A stretch of 64,000 bases of DNA from Chitinophagaceae bacterium (GTDB taxonomy: Bacteria > Bacteroidota > Bacteroidia > Chitinophagales > Chitinophagaceae), in the NCBI GenBank assembly GCA_014379345.1, contig JACMLY010000105.1, positions 164,795-228,794 of the forward strand. The letters run 5' to 3'. Below the pieces are notes generated by a model. That model searched no databases. It worked only from the letters and a program-made list of their open reading frames with translations, and had not been told where the DNA came from. This document shows positions 51,618 to 59,644 of this stretch, piece after piece. The first letter of the stretch is position 1; each line of letters starts with the position of its first letter. Made by a program: the position numbers and the translations under genes.

Positions 51618-52280
51618 ATGCCCCTTATAGCTCCCTCATTATTATCTGCTAATTTTTTACGTCTGGAAGATGAATGCAAAATGCTAAATGAAAGCGAAGC
51701 AGATTGGTTTCACCTGGATGTAATGGATGGAAGGTTTGTTCCGAACATCAGTTTTGGATTACCGGTGATCGCCCAAATCCGTAAAAGCACTTCTAAAATA
51801 TGCGATGTACATCTCATGATATTGGAACCTGAAAAATTTACGGAAGAGTTTAAAGAAGCGGGTGCCGATATTCTTACTGTTCATATTGAAGCCTGTCCGC
51901 ACCTGCATCGCAATATCGAACAGATAAAATCACTGGGAATGCAGGCAGGTGTGGCTATTAACCCGCATACACCGGTATCTTTCTTAAAAGATATTCTGCA
52001 CGATATTGACCTTGTTTGCATGATGAGCGTGAATGCAGGATTCGGAGGTCAGGCATTTATTCCGCATACACTGGAAAAAATAAAAGAGTTGCGGAAAATG
52101 ATCGACGAAAAACAATTATCTGTAAAAATTGAAATCGATGGCGGAGTGACAGTTGGCAATGCACAATCAATTGTTGATGCAGGAGCCGATGTACTGGTAG
52201 CAGGAAATACAGTGTTTGGTTCAATAATGCCCAAAGAAGTTATTGCAAGATTGAAGCAAGTATCAAAAAACCATGAGTAA
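51618..52280 (+). CDS. rpe: Ribulose-phosphate 3-epimerase
   Basis: Rpe interconverts ribulose-5-phosphate and xylulose-5-phosphate in the pentose phosphate pathway. The TIM-barrel motifs are present: IAPSLLSANFLRLEDE, WFHLDVMDGRFVPNISFG, CDVHLMI, MMSVNAGFGGQAFI and KIEIDGGVTVGNA. The 220 residues are full length. Its 3' end overlaps the following methyltransferase gene by 8 bases, which suggests coupling. Confidence 0.97.
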   Translation: MPLIAPSLLSANFLRLEDECKMLNESEADWFHLDVMDGRFVPNISFGLPVIAQIRKSTSKICDVHLMILEPEKFTEEFKEAGADILTVHIEACPHLHRNIEQIKSLGMQAGVAINPHTPVSFLKDILHDIDLVCMMSVNAGFGGQAFIPHTLEKIKELRKMIDEKQLSVKIEIDGGVTVGNAQSIVDAGADVLVAGNTVFGSIMPKEVIARLKQVSKNHE

Positions 52281-53019
52281 GGACCTCTTCTCAAACCAGT
52301 CTGATATATACGCCAGGTACAGGCCAGGCTACCCGCCTGAATTAATAGATTATATTCTTCAATTTGTTGCCGGGCGGGATACAGCCTGGGATTGTGCTAC
52401 AGGAAATGGCCAGGCAGCTTTGCTGCTGGCATCGCATTTCTCGTTGGTACAGGCTACCGATATCAGCGGGAAGCAAATTGCGAATTCGAAAAAACATCCA
52501 CGTATTCAGTATGCAATAGCCAAAGAAGAAAGTACACCTTTCGCAGAACAAAGCTTTGACCTGATCACGGTAGCACAGGCTTATCACTGGTTCAATTTTA
52601 AAGGTTTTAAACAGGAAGCAAAGCGGCTCTTAAAGCCAACTGGTGTTGTTGCCGTTTGGGGTTATAGCATGGTTAGCTCTGAATATGATAAGCTAAATGA
52701 GATGATCGCGATTTTTTATAATGATACGGTCGGTCCTTTTTGGGATGCTGAACGGAAATACGTAGACGATCATTACCGCACAATTCCATTTCCCTATGAA
52801 GAGTTTCCGGCGAAGGAATTCTTTATGGAAGTACAATGGAATCTGGAGGATCTTTCGGGTTATCTAAATACGTGGTCGAGTGTACAACATTTTATCAAGG
52901 CAAAGGGATATAATCCTGTTGATGAATTAAGATCAGATTTACAAATGGCCTGGCCATTAACGGAATCAATTGTCTTCCGGTTCCCCTTATTTCTCAGACT
53001 TGGCAGAATTAGAAAATAA
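52273..53019 (+). CDS. Class I SAM-dependent methyltransferase
   Basis: A 248-residue methyltransferase. The SAM-binding motif is DTAWDCATGNGQAALLLASHF, motif II-like QATDISGKQIANSK, and AQSFDLITVAQAYHWFN the post-II region of the Methyltransf_11 type. The C-terminal part resembles small-molecule methyltransferases of the Tam/BioC kind. The substrate is unknown. It overlaps rpe by 8 bases and is followed by a word hairpin. Confidence 0.88.
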   Translation: MSKDLFSNQSDIYARYRPGYPPELIDYILQFVAGRDTAWDCATGNGQAALLLASHFSLVQATDISGKQIANSKKHPRIQYAIAKEESTPFAEQSFDLITVAQAYHWFNFKGFKQEAKRLLKPTGVVAVWGYSMVSSEYDKLNEMIAIFYNDTVGPFWDAERKYVDDHYRTIPFPYEEFPAKEFFMEVQWNLEDLSGYLNTWSSVQHFIKAKGYNPVDELRSDLQMAWPLTESIVFRFPLFLRLGRIRK

Positions 53020-53030
53020 ATGATTTCCCA

Positions 53031-53089
53031 CCACTAATTACACGAATTAACACGAATGAAGAATTCGTGTTAATTCGCGTAATTAGTGG
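53031..53089. terminator. 27-bp near-perfect inverted repeat of CACGAATT words
   Basis: Arms 53031-53057 and 53063-53089 pair at 26 of 27 positions (words CCACTAATTA and CACGAATTAA). The right arm overlaps the last bases of the convergent gene at 53083. It is probably a bidirectional terminator. Confidence 0.85.
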
Positions 53090-54021
53090 CGAGGCTGTTT
53101 TTTCAAATCCTTCAGATCATCTATTTTATAATACATCTGTTCCAATACAGCGTGAGTTCCGTATATCCAGCTGGGAGCGTCTTTGGGCCACTGGTATTCA
53201 TAGTCAACGATCAGTTTCCTCAATATGGAATACCCCTGCAATGCCTGTTCTCTGTTGTAAAAACATTCAAACCATGAATCGTCCACTTCATCTTTGTCTG
53301 GCAATCCGATCCCGCCGCTGTACCATTCAAAAATCAGGGGTAATCCTTCAAAAGATATTGTATTTGCTTTTCTTTTTATGTGATCACGATAATACAAGGC
53401 ATAAAACAAAAGGCAATTCTTCAGGCGTTCATGAATAGCCGAATCAGTTTCTTTAGCAAGTGGCTTAATACGCCAACGGTTGTTTACCGGGTGAAAGGGA
53501 TCATAGTATAAGTTCCTATGTGTGAGAGCCGGGGCCGAAAAGTCAAGGATAAAATGATCGATTGCAGGAATGCCCAGGGCCAGTTGATTGGAAGTTAAAC
53601 TCTCTATGATGTATTGTTTTTGTGAATTGTCTGGAATCACAAGGATCAATAGTCTTAAATTTTCTTTCACCGCCACCTGCCACCTTCCCAATCGTATCTT
53701 TCCCGATGGGTTTTCCAGAATCGTTGAATCCCTGAATAAGACCATATCGCGCACAATGGATTTCCTTATTTCAGTATCCGCTATGATATCGGCCGTAATA
53801 TCATCCATGTTTTCTAACCGCCATCGCTGGCAAAGTACATCGGCGATATTGAACCTTTTGAATGATCCCAGACTGACCATAGTGGTATCCAGGCCTTTCG
53901 CAATGGTTTCTTTAAACACAAAACGACTTTTCTTTTCCGGAAGTCTTTGTTTTGCCTTTGGCTCGTAGCAGCCTGAATGGATGATCGCGAAAATTAGAAT
54001 AAGTACCGGAAGTCGATTCAT
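53083..54021 (-). CDS. Hypothetical lipoprotein
   Basis: A 312-residue exported protein with a lipobox (IIHSGCYEP). The body has no motif I can identify; it contains NIADVLCQRWRLENMDDITAD, LGRWQVAVKENLRLLILVI and PVNNRWRIKPLAKETD and ends PSWIYGTHAVLEQMYYKIDD. Weak similarity in style to other secreted Bacteroidota proteins is all I can say. It lies alone, convergent with the methyltransferase and divergent from the TonB receptor, so its role is open. Confidence 0.75.
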   Translation of the reverse strand: MNRLPVLILIFAIIHSGCYEPKAKQRLPEKKSRFVFKETIAKGLDTTMVSLGSFKRFNIADVLCQRWRLENMDDITADIIADTEIRKSIVRDMVLFRDSTILENPSGKIRLGRWQVAVKENLRLLILVIPDNSQKQYIIESLTSNQLALGIPAIDHFILDFSAPALTHRNLYYDPFHPVNNRWRIKPLAKETDSAIHERLKNCLLFYALYYRDHIKRKANTISFEGLPLIFEWYSGGIGLPDKDEVDDSWFECFYNREQALQGYSILRKLIVDYEYQWPKDAPSWIYGTHAVLEQMYYKIDDLKDLKKQPRH

Positions 54022-54132
54022 GAAAGAGGTTTATACTGCAGGTAAACTAACCACAAGTAAAATAAATTACTCCATTTTCTGTTTTAATATGATTGTATTT
54101 CAATTAATTTCGACAGCATTAAACTAACCCGG

Positions 54133-56643
54133 GTGAGATTTGTAATTGTTTTCCTGTTGCTTTCCTTTGTTGCTACCGTTCAAACTGCTTTTTCTCAAAA
54201 AAAAACAGCCTACGTATCCGGGAAAGTAGTTGATGAAAATGAAAACACATTAAGCAAGGTTTCTGTATATATACTTGGGCGGCAAACCGGTATCATCACT
54301 TCCGATTCCGGCAGCTTCAGAATAAAAGTACCGGCAGAAAAGGCTTTTGCACTGCAATTCAGTTTTACGGGGTACAAAATAGAACAACGTAATTTTCTGC
54401 TCAATGAAAACGAGCAGGAATATTTAGTTATCAGGATGGAACGGGGTTCCCAGGAATTAAAGACCGTGGTTGTCACTGATCAGCGTCAACGGAGGGAAAC
54501 CGGCCTGGTAGTGATTAATCCTAAGAATGCCATCAATATACCTTCTCCTACAGGAGGAATTGAAAGCCTGATAAAGGTGTTTGTGGGATCGAATAATGAA
54601 CTTACCTCACAATACTCGGTGCGGGGTGGCAATTACGATGAGAACCTTATTTATGTGAATGATTTTGAAGTATTTCGCCCATACCTTGTACGAAGCGGAC
54701 AACAGGAAGGCCTGAGCTTTATCAATCCTGAATTAGCCCGCAACGTTAATTTTTATAATGGAGGATTCCAGGCAAGATATGGGGACAAAATGTCGTCGGT
54801 GCTCGATATCCAATACAAAAGGCCCAGGCAATTTGGTGGTTCCGCGTATATTGGGGTACTTGAACAGGGTTTTCACATAGAAGGCGCTACCAAAGACAAT
54901 AAATTCAGCTACCTGATCGGCGTCCGCAACAGGAGCAACCGGAACCTTTTGAGCAGCCAGGAAACCCAGGGTAACTATGTGCCTTCTTCCGCAGACTTAC
55001 AAGCCCTTTTTACTTATCAATTGACGGCCAGGTCTTCCATAGAATTGCTGGGTAATATTTCCCAGACAAAATTCACTTTGATCCCTTCATTCAGTCAATT
55101 GACCTCTTCGGTGTTCTCGCCTTATTTCAGTGCAAACCTGGGGCTTGATATTTTTTTTGAAGGACGTGAACAGGACCGGTATCGAACAAATATGATCGGA
55201 TTGTCATTTTTACAAAACCCCCGTAAAAATATCCGGTTGAAATGGATGTTAAGCAGGTTTCAAAATGATGAACGTGAATCGATCGATATCACCGGAGCCT
55301 ACCTGTTCGGAGCCAGGGAATTTGACAAATCGAAACCCGATTTTGGTCTGATCAATAATCCCCTGGGTGCGGGATTATACCAAACGTTTGCCCGTAATAT
55401 GTTGAACATCGAGGTATGGAACCTTTCGCATAAAGGAAGCCTGGACAAAGGCATTCATTTTTTTCAATGGGGACAAACGGCAGAGCGGCAGCTGATCGAT
55501 GACAAACTCAATGAATGGGAGTACCAGGATTCAGCCGGGTACAATCTTCCTTATGCCCCCGACATGCTGCAACTGAATAAAGTGCTTAAGTCGAAATCCG
55601 AAATAGAAATAACGAGGTTATCAGGATACATACAGGATAATATCATTTTCCATGATTCCAGCTCTTTTACTTTACAGGCAGGTCTTCGGTACAATTATAA
55701 CACATTGAACAATCAATTTTTACTATCGCCGAGAGCCGGCTTTTCGTGGAAACCTCGGGGATGGAAACAGGACATTATCTTTCGTGGTGCAGTAGGCGCT
55801 TATCATCAGCCTCCTTTTTATCGTGAGCTGCGCCGTTATGATGGAACCATCAACAGAGATCTGAAAGCCCAACAAAGTTGGCAGGTTGCCGGCGGATTGG
55901 ATTATAATTTTCAATCGGGATTCAGGGCTTTTCGCCTCACCACTGAAGCCTACTACAAAAAGATGACGAATGTAGTACCTTATGATGTCGACAATGTAAG
56001 GCTCCGGTATTTTGGCGAGAACAAAGCGAAAGCTTATGCCGTCGGGATTGAATTTCGCTTATTTGGAGACCTGGTGAAGGATGCTGAAAGTTGGATCAGT
56101 CTCGGTTTTATGAGAACCAGAGAGGATATAGAAAACGACTTTTATTTTAATTATAAGAATGCTGCTGGTGAAACTATTACAGCAAAAACAGAAGACCAGG
56201 TAATAATGGATAGTGTAAGGCAGGATATCGGCTGGCTGAGGAGGCCCACAGACAGACTTATAACTTTTGGCATGTTCCTGCAGGATTATCTGGCCACAAA
56301 TAAGAATTTTAAAGTATATCTCAATTTTTTATATGGAAGCAATCTTCCATATAATATTCCCAATAGTGTACGATATCGAAATTCACTGGTCATAGATCCA
56401 TATATCCGGATCGATATTGGTTTTAGCGCATTGCTATTAGATAGTGAAAAAAGCAACCGTAGAAGCCATAACCCTTTTAGAAACTTCGAGAATATCTGGG
56501 CCACGCTGGAAGTATTCAATCTTATTGACAGAGACAATACCATTTCGTACCTGCTGATAAAAGATTTCTCCAACACTACTTTTGCGATGCCTAACAGGTT
56601 AACCCCACGACTGTTAAACCTCAAGCTGGTGGCCCGGTTTTAA
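54133..56643 (+). CDS. TonB-dependent outer-membrane receptor with carboxypeptidase-like N-terminal domain
   Basis: An 836-residue outer-membrane receptor. The start is GTG at 54133, giving a signal peptide (VRFVIVFLLLSFVATVQTAFSQ). A carboxypeptidase-D regulatory-like domain follows (about residues 25-105, VSGKVVDENENTLSKVSVYI), then the plug with QYSVRGGNYDENLIYVNDFEVFRP and the 22-strand barrel ending in an aromatic residue (LKLVARF). It probably imports a nutrient with TonB. It is not next to a SusD-like gene, so it is not a typical polysaccharide-utilisation locus. Confidence 0.93.
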   Translation: MRFVIVFLLLSFVATVQTAFSQKKTAYVSGKVVDENENTLSKVSVYILGRQTGIITSDSGSFRIKVPAEKAFALQFSFTGYKIEQRNFLLNENEQEYLVIRMERGSQELKTVVVTDQRQRRETGLVVINPKNAINIPSPTGGIESLIKVFVGSNNELTSQYSVRGGNYDENLIYVNDFEVFRPYLVRSGQQEGLSFINPELARNVNFYNGGFQARYGDKMSSVLDIQYKRPRQFGGSAYIGVLEQGFHIEGATKDNKFSYLIGVRNRSNRNLLSSQETQGNYVPSSADLQALFTYQLTARSSIELLGNISQTKFTLIPSFSQLTSSVFSPYFSANLGLDIFFEGREQDRYRTNMIGLSFLQNPRKNIRLKWMLSRFQNDERESIDITGAYLFGAREFDKSKPDFGLINNPLGAGLYQTFARNMLNIEVWNLSHKGSLDKGIHFFQWGQTAERQLIDDKLNEWEYQDSAGYNLPYAPDMLQLNKVLKSKSEIEITRLSGYIQDNIIFHDSSSFTLQAGLRYNYNTLNNQFLLSPRAGFSWKPRGWKQDIIFRGAVGAYHQPPFYRELRRYDGTINRDLKAQQSWQVAGGLDYNFQSGFRAFRLTTEAYYKKMTNVVPYDVDNVRLRYFGENKAKAYAVGIEFRLFGDLVKDAESWISLGFMRTREDIENDFYFNYKNAAGETITAKTEDQVIMDSVRQDIGWLRRPTDRLITFGMFLQDYLATNKNFKVYLNFLYGSNLPYNIPNSVRYRNSLVIDPYIRIDIGFSALLLDSEKSNRRSHNPFRNFENIWATLEVFNLIDRDNTISYLLIKDFSNTTFAMPNRLTPRLLNLKLVARF

Positions 56644-56977
56644 ATCTGTCCGAGAGGGTTTTACTCATGCAATTTCAGGAACGAAAATTTTCGAAGATCT
56701 TCTATTTGACTACGGTCTCTAAGCTCCTTACTTCTTACTGCATATGTGTCATTTAATGTTTTAATGCCCAATTTGTTAAACAAGGCCATCTCCTTCTCTG
56801 TCTGAATACGTATATATTACCTAATTCATCCACGAACGAATGTTTGTAATTTCCCGTCACGAGTAATAGTCTCCCAAACTGAGACCGATCAGCTCTTAAA
56901 TCAATCGGTAATCCATTGCTTTTGAACCGTCTATCTTAATGGCACTGATTTCGTAATACTGCACGAAACAATTAGTC
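56644..56977. other. Gene-free stretch, possibly a decayed gene on the minus strand
   Basis: No intact gene is seen. The minus strand has a short frame of 43 codons (starting MALFNKLGIKTLND near 56800) and broken frames before it that do not join. This may be a remnant of a lost gene. No hairpin terminator was clear after the TonB receptor stop. Confidence 0.3.
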
Positions 56978-57388
56978 GTGATACAACAGAATAAACCAGG
57001 GTCAGTAGAAGATCAATATTCGCAAAATTCAAATTCGCAGGTACCTGACAACTTCCGTCGACTTTTGCAATTTGTGGCTACGCACGACGGCGTTGATAAG
57101 AGCAATAACCCTAAACCCAATGAAATGAGTATGAAAGTTACAACGCGACCTAATCCCTTTTTTACATCTGTAACCCTGGATGTAACATGTGATCAGAACA
57201 AGCACATTATCGTGCGTATGTTCGATGAGGCGGGAAAAATAATTAAAATGTTGAGTTGGTATGTAATGAAAGGATCGAATGTGACATCAATAAACGAATT
57301 GAGCATTCTGCGCAATGGACAATATTTCCTCGATATTATAGACACCGAGGGAACGATTCTTTTTAACACCAAACTATCCAAGCAGTAA
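56978..57388 (+). CDS. Orphan T9SS sorting-domain-like ORF without signal peptide
   Basis: A 136-residue ORF with a GTG start at 56978; no ATG precedes the conserved part except an internal one at residue 50. The C-terminal 85 residues look like a type A T9SS sorting domain: TRPNPFFTSVTLDV, IIVRMFDEAGKIIKML, ISELS/INELSILRNGQYFLDIID and FNTKLSKQ. The N-terminal 50 residues have no signal peptide, which a T9SS substrate needs to cross the inner membrane. It may be a cut-off remnant or a standalone domain. A strong intrinsic terminator follows. Confidence 0.6.
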   Translation: MIQQNKPGSVEDQYSQNSNSQVPDNFRRLLQFVATHDGVDKSNNPKPNEMSMKVTTRPNPFFTSVTLDVTCDQNKHIIVRMFDEAGKIIKMLSWYVMKGSNVTSINELSILRNGQYFLDIIDTEGTILFNTKLSKQ

Positions 57389-57420
57389 ATTCTATTTACA
57401 TATTTCGAAACCTTACATCA

Positions 57421-57448
57421 GGGAGCTATTGGCCGGCTCCCTTTTTTT
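57421..57448 (+). terminator. Intrinsic terminator after the orphan sorting-domain ORF
   Basis: GGGAGC (57421-57426) and GCTCCC (57436-57441) are perfect arms followed by seven T, between the orphan ORF and pdxJ. Confidence 0.85.
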
Positions 57449-57485
57449 ATTTCTATTTTAGTAACTTCTATTGTTCCTGTTTGGA

Positions 57486-57493
57486 TAATTTTG
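57486..57493 (+). promoter_or_regulatory. -7 promoter element almost abutting the pdxJ start
   Basis: TAATTTTG (TAnnTTTG) ends 4 bases before the ATG at 57498, pointing to a leaderless or near-leaderless pdxJ transcript. Confidence 0.5.
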
Positions 57494-57497
57494 GTGC

Positions 57498-58214
57498 ATG
57501 ACCAAATTATCTGTAAACATTAATAAGTTTGCCACGCTGCGCAATAGCCGCGGCGGCAATAATCCTGATGTAGTTAAGGCGGCTGTAGATGCTCAATCTT
57601 TCGGTGCTGATGGTGTAACAGTTCATCCCCGCCCCGATGAACGCCATATCCGTTACCAGGATGCACGCGATATAAAAAAAATAATCACGACCGAATTCAA
57701 TATTGAGGGTAATTGCCGGGAACAAAAATTTGTAGATTTGGTACTTGAAGTAATTCCGCACCAGGTAACGCTTGTACCGGATGCAGAAGGTCAGATTACA
57801 TCTGACCACGGCTGGGACACGATAAAACACAAAGATTATTTGCGCGAGATCATTGGGGTGTTTCATTCAGCAAAAATCCGGGTAAGTATTTTTGTTGACC
57901 CCGTCATCGATATGATCAATGGCGCTGCTGAAACAGGAACGGACAGGATCGAATTGTACACGGAGGGATATGCGAAACAATATTATCAGGACAAAGGAAA
58001 AGCGATAGCGCCATATATTGCTGCAGCAAAACGCGCGAACGGGTTGCACTTGGGTATCAATGCTGGTCATGACCTTGATTTGCAAAATCTCAAATACTTT
58101 TCACAGAATATATCCGGCCTGCTGGAAGTTTCCATTGGCCATGCATTGATCAGCGATGCGTTATACCTCGGGTATGAAAATGCCATTCAATTGTATAAAC
58201 GACAGTTGATGTAG
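57498..58214 (+). CDS. pdxJ: Pyridoxine 5'-phosphate synthase
   Basis: PdxJ condenses 1-deoxyxylulose-5-phosphate with 3-amino-1-hydroxyacetone phosphate to form pyridoxine phosphate. The TIM-barrel motifs are clear: LSVNINKFATLRNSRGG, GADGVTVHPRPDERHIR, QVTLVPDAEGQITSDHG, IRVSIFVDP, TGTDRIELYTE and GLHLGINAGHDL. The 238 residues are normal. It has its own -7 element right at the start codon and stands alone. Confidence 0.97.
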   Translation: MTKLSVNINKFATLRNSRGGNNPDVVKAAVDAQSFGADGVTVHPRPDERHIRYQDARDIKKIITTEFNIEGNCREQKFVDLVLEVIPHQVTLVPDAEGQITSDHGWDTIKHKDYLREIIGVFHSAKIRVSIFVDPVIDMINGAAETGTDRIELYTEGYAKQYYQDKGKAIAPYIAAAKRANGLHLGINAGHDLDLQNLKYFSQNISGLLEVSIGHALISDALYLGYENAIQLYKRQLM

Positions 58215-58458
58215 GGAGAATGTACGATGTATGATGAGGGATGTGAGATGTAAATGCAGTATCACACAATCCTGAATAGTTTGTCTTACATCATACATCA
58301 TACATCATACATCTCACATCTCACATCGTACTTCGTACTTAAAAAGCCCTATGCCTTATATCATTTACAATAACAGCTCATCACTTCCGCTTATCATTGA
58401 TAAAAAAGAATCGGCAGTCAACTGTTTCTTATTTAGCTTGTACACAAATTAAACTGTT
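58215..58458. repeat. ATGTATGATG/TACATC word repeat after pdxJ
   Basis: ACGATGTATGATGAGGGATG and GATGTGAGATGTA (about 58224-58252) face repeated TACATCATACATCATACATC and TACATCTCACATC words about 60 bases later; the GATGTGAGATGTA arm pairs perfectly over 13 bases. A CGTACTTCGTACTT word block ends the element. Confidence 0.65.
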
Positions 58459-59565
58459 ATGAAGAAAATATGCGGGCTGACCACAGTCCTTATCTTTTTA
58501 TGCATTTATTCATTCGCACAACTCACAACCACACCCAGTGGTGGCAACAAAAAAGCCTGGGTTGGGGAACAGATCGGTCTTACAGCTGTTGAAATTCATT
58601 ATGACCGTCCGGGTATAAAAGGCCGCGAAGGAAAAATATGGGGCCAGCTTGTACATACCGGCTTTGCAGACCAGGGCTTCGGTTCAAGTAAGGCGGCACC
58701 CTGGCGGGCAGGCGCCAACGAAAATACCACGATTCATTTTTCAACAGATGTAAAGATTGAAGGGAAAGAATTATCATCCGGTACCTACGGATTATTCATT
58801 GCTTACGACTCAAATGAGTCTACCATCATCTTCTCGAAAAATTCAGTGTCCTGGGGCAGCTATTATTATGATGAAAAAGAAGATGCATTGAGAGTGAAGG
58901 TAAAGCCATCAGCAACAGATAAAAGCGTTGAATGGCTAAAATATGAATTCTCAAACCAGACAGATAATTCTGCAACCGTTAACCTGCTTTGGGAAAAATT
59001 ATCTATACCATTTAAGATTGAAGTGGACCTGGTAAAAACGCAGCTTGCAGTATTCCGTAACGAACTCAGGAACCGCCAGGGTTTTGTATGGCAAACCTGG
59101 GATCAGGCTGCACAATGGGCACTGCAAAACAATACTAACCTGGAAGAAGCTTTGAGATGGTCTGATTCGGCAACCAGTCCGATATTTGGCGGCAACTCCC
59201 ATTTTCAACCTTTCGCTACAAAAGCACAACTGTTACAAAAAATGGGCAAAACTGCCGAAGCAGATGCACTTATGAAATCGGCAATGCCAATGGCTAACAT
59301 GCAGGAATTGCATCAATACGGCCGGCAACTTCTTTCCCAAAAGAAAAACAAAGAAGCATTGGAAGTATTTAAAATAAATGCTTCAAAAAACCCGAACCAA
59401 TTCACAACACTTATGGGATTGGTCAGAGGCCACTCTGCAAACAGTGATTATAAAACTGCTCTTAAATTTGCAAAACAGGCCCTTCCTCTCTCTCCCAATC
59501 CACTTAATAAAACAAATGTAGAAGCGATGATCGGTAAGCTGGAACAGGGGAAGGATGTTAATTAG
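58459..59565 (+). CDS. DUF2911 domain protein with TPR-like C-terminus
   Basis: A 368-residue exported protein. After the signal peptide (cleavage near SFAQ) the DUF2911 domain spans about residues 30-195: KAWVGEQIGLTAVEIHYDRPGIKGR, IWGQLV, APWRAGANENTTIHFSTDV and SWGSYYYDEKEDALRV. The C-terminal third has two or three TPR-like units (LHQYGRQLLSQKKNKEALEVFKINASKNP). The family is common in Bacteroidota and of unknown function. It is convergent with the TlpA-like gene over a TACGAAG word hairpin. Confidence 0.88.
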   Translation: MKKICGLTTVLIFLCIYSFAQLTTTPSGGNKKAWVGEQIGLTAVEIHYDRPGIKGREGKIWGQLVHTGFADQGFGSSKAAPWRAGANENTTIHFSTDVKIEGKELSSGTYGLFIAYDSNESTIIFSKNSVSWGSYYYDEKEDALRVKVKPSATDKSVEWLKYEFSNQTDNSATVNLLWEKLSIPFKIEVDLVKTQLAVFRNELRNRQGFVWQTWDQAAQWALQNNTNLEEALRWSDSATSPIFGGNSHFQPFATKAQLLQKMGKTAEADALMKSAMPMANMQELHQYGRQLLSQKKNKEALEVFKINASKNPNQFTTLMGLVRGHSANSDYKTALKFAKQALPLSPNPLNKTNVEAMIGKLEQGKDVN

Positions 59566-59579
59566 AAGTACGAAGTTTG

Positions 59580-59638
59580 AAGTACGAAGTACGAAATTCA
59601 AAACAGTCTTCGTACTTCGTATTTCGTACTTCGTACTT
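59580..59638. repeat. 17-bp TACGAAG inverted repeat between convergent genes
   Basis: AAGTACGAAGTACGAAA (59580-59596) and TTTCGTACTTCGTACTT (59622-59638) are exact inverses, 14 bases after one stop and 6 bases before the convergent stop. Confidence 0.8.
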
Positions 59639-59644
59639 ACATTG

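Noticed and set aside
54133..57388. A polysaccharide-utilisation locus around the TonB receptor.
   Set aside because: No SusD-like, glycosidase or sensor gene is adjacent, so a PUL is not supported.
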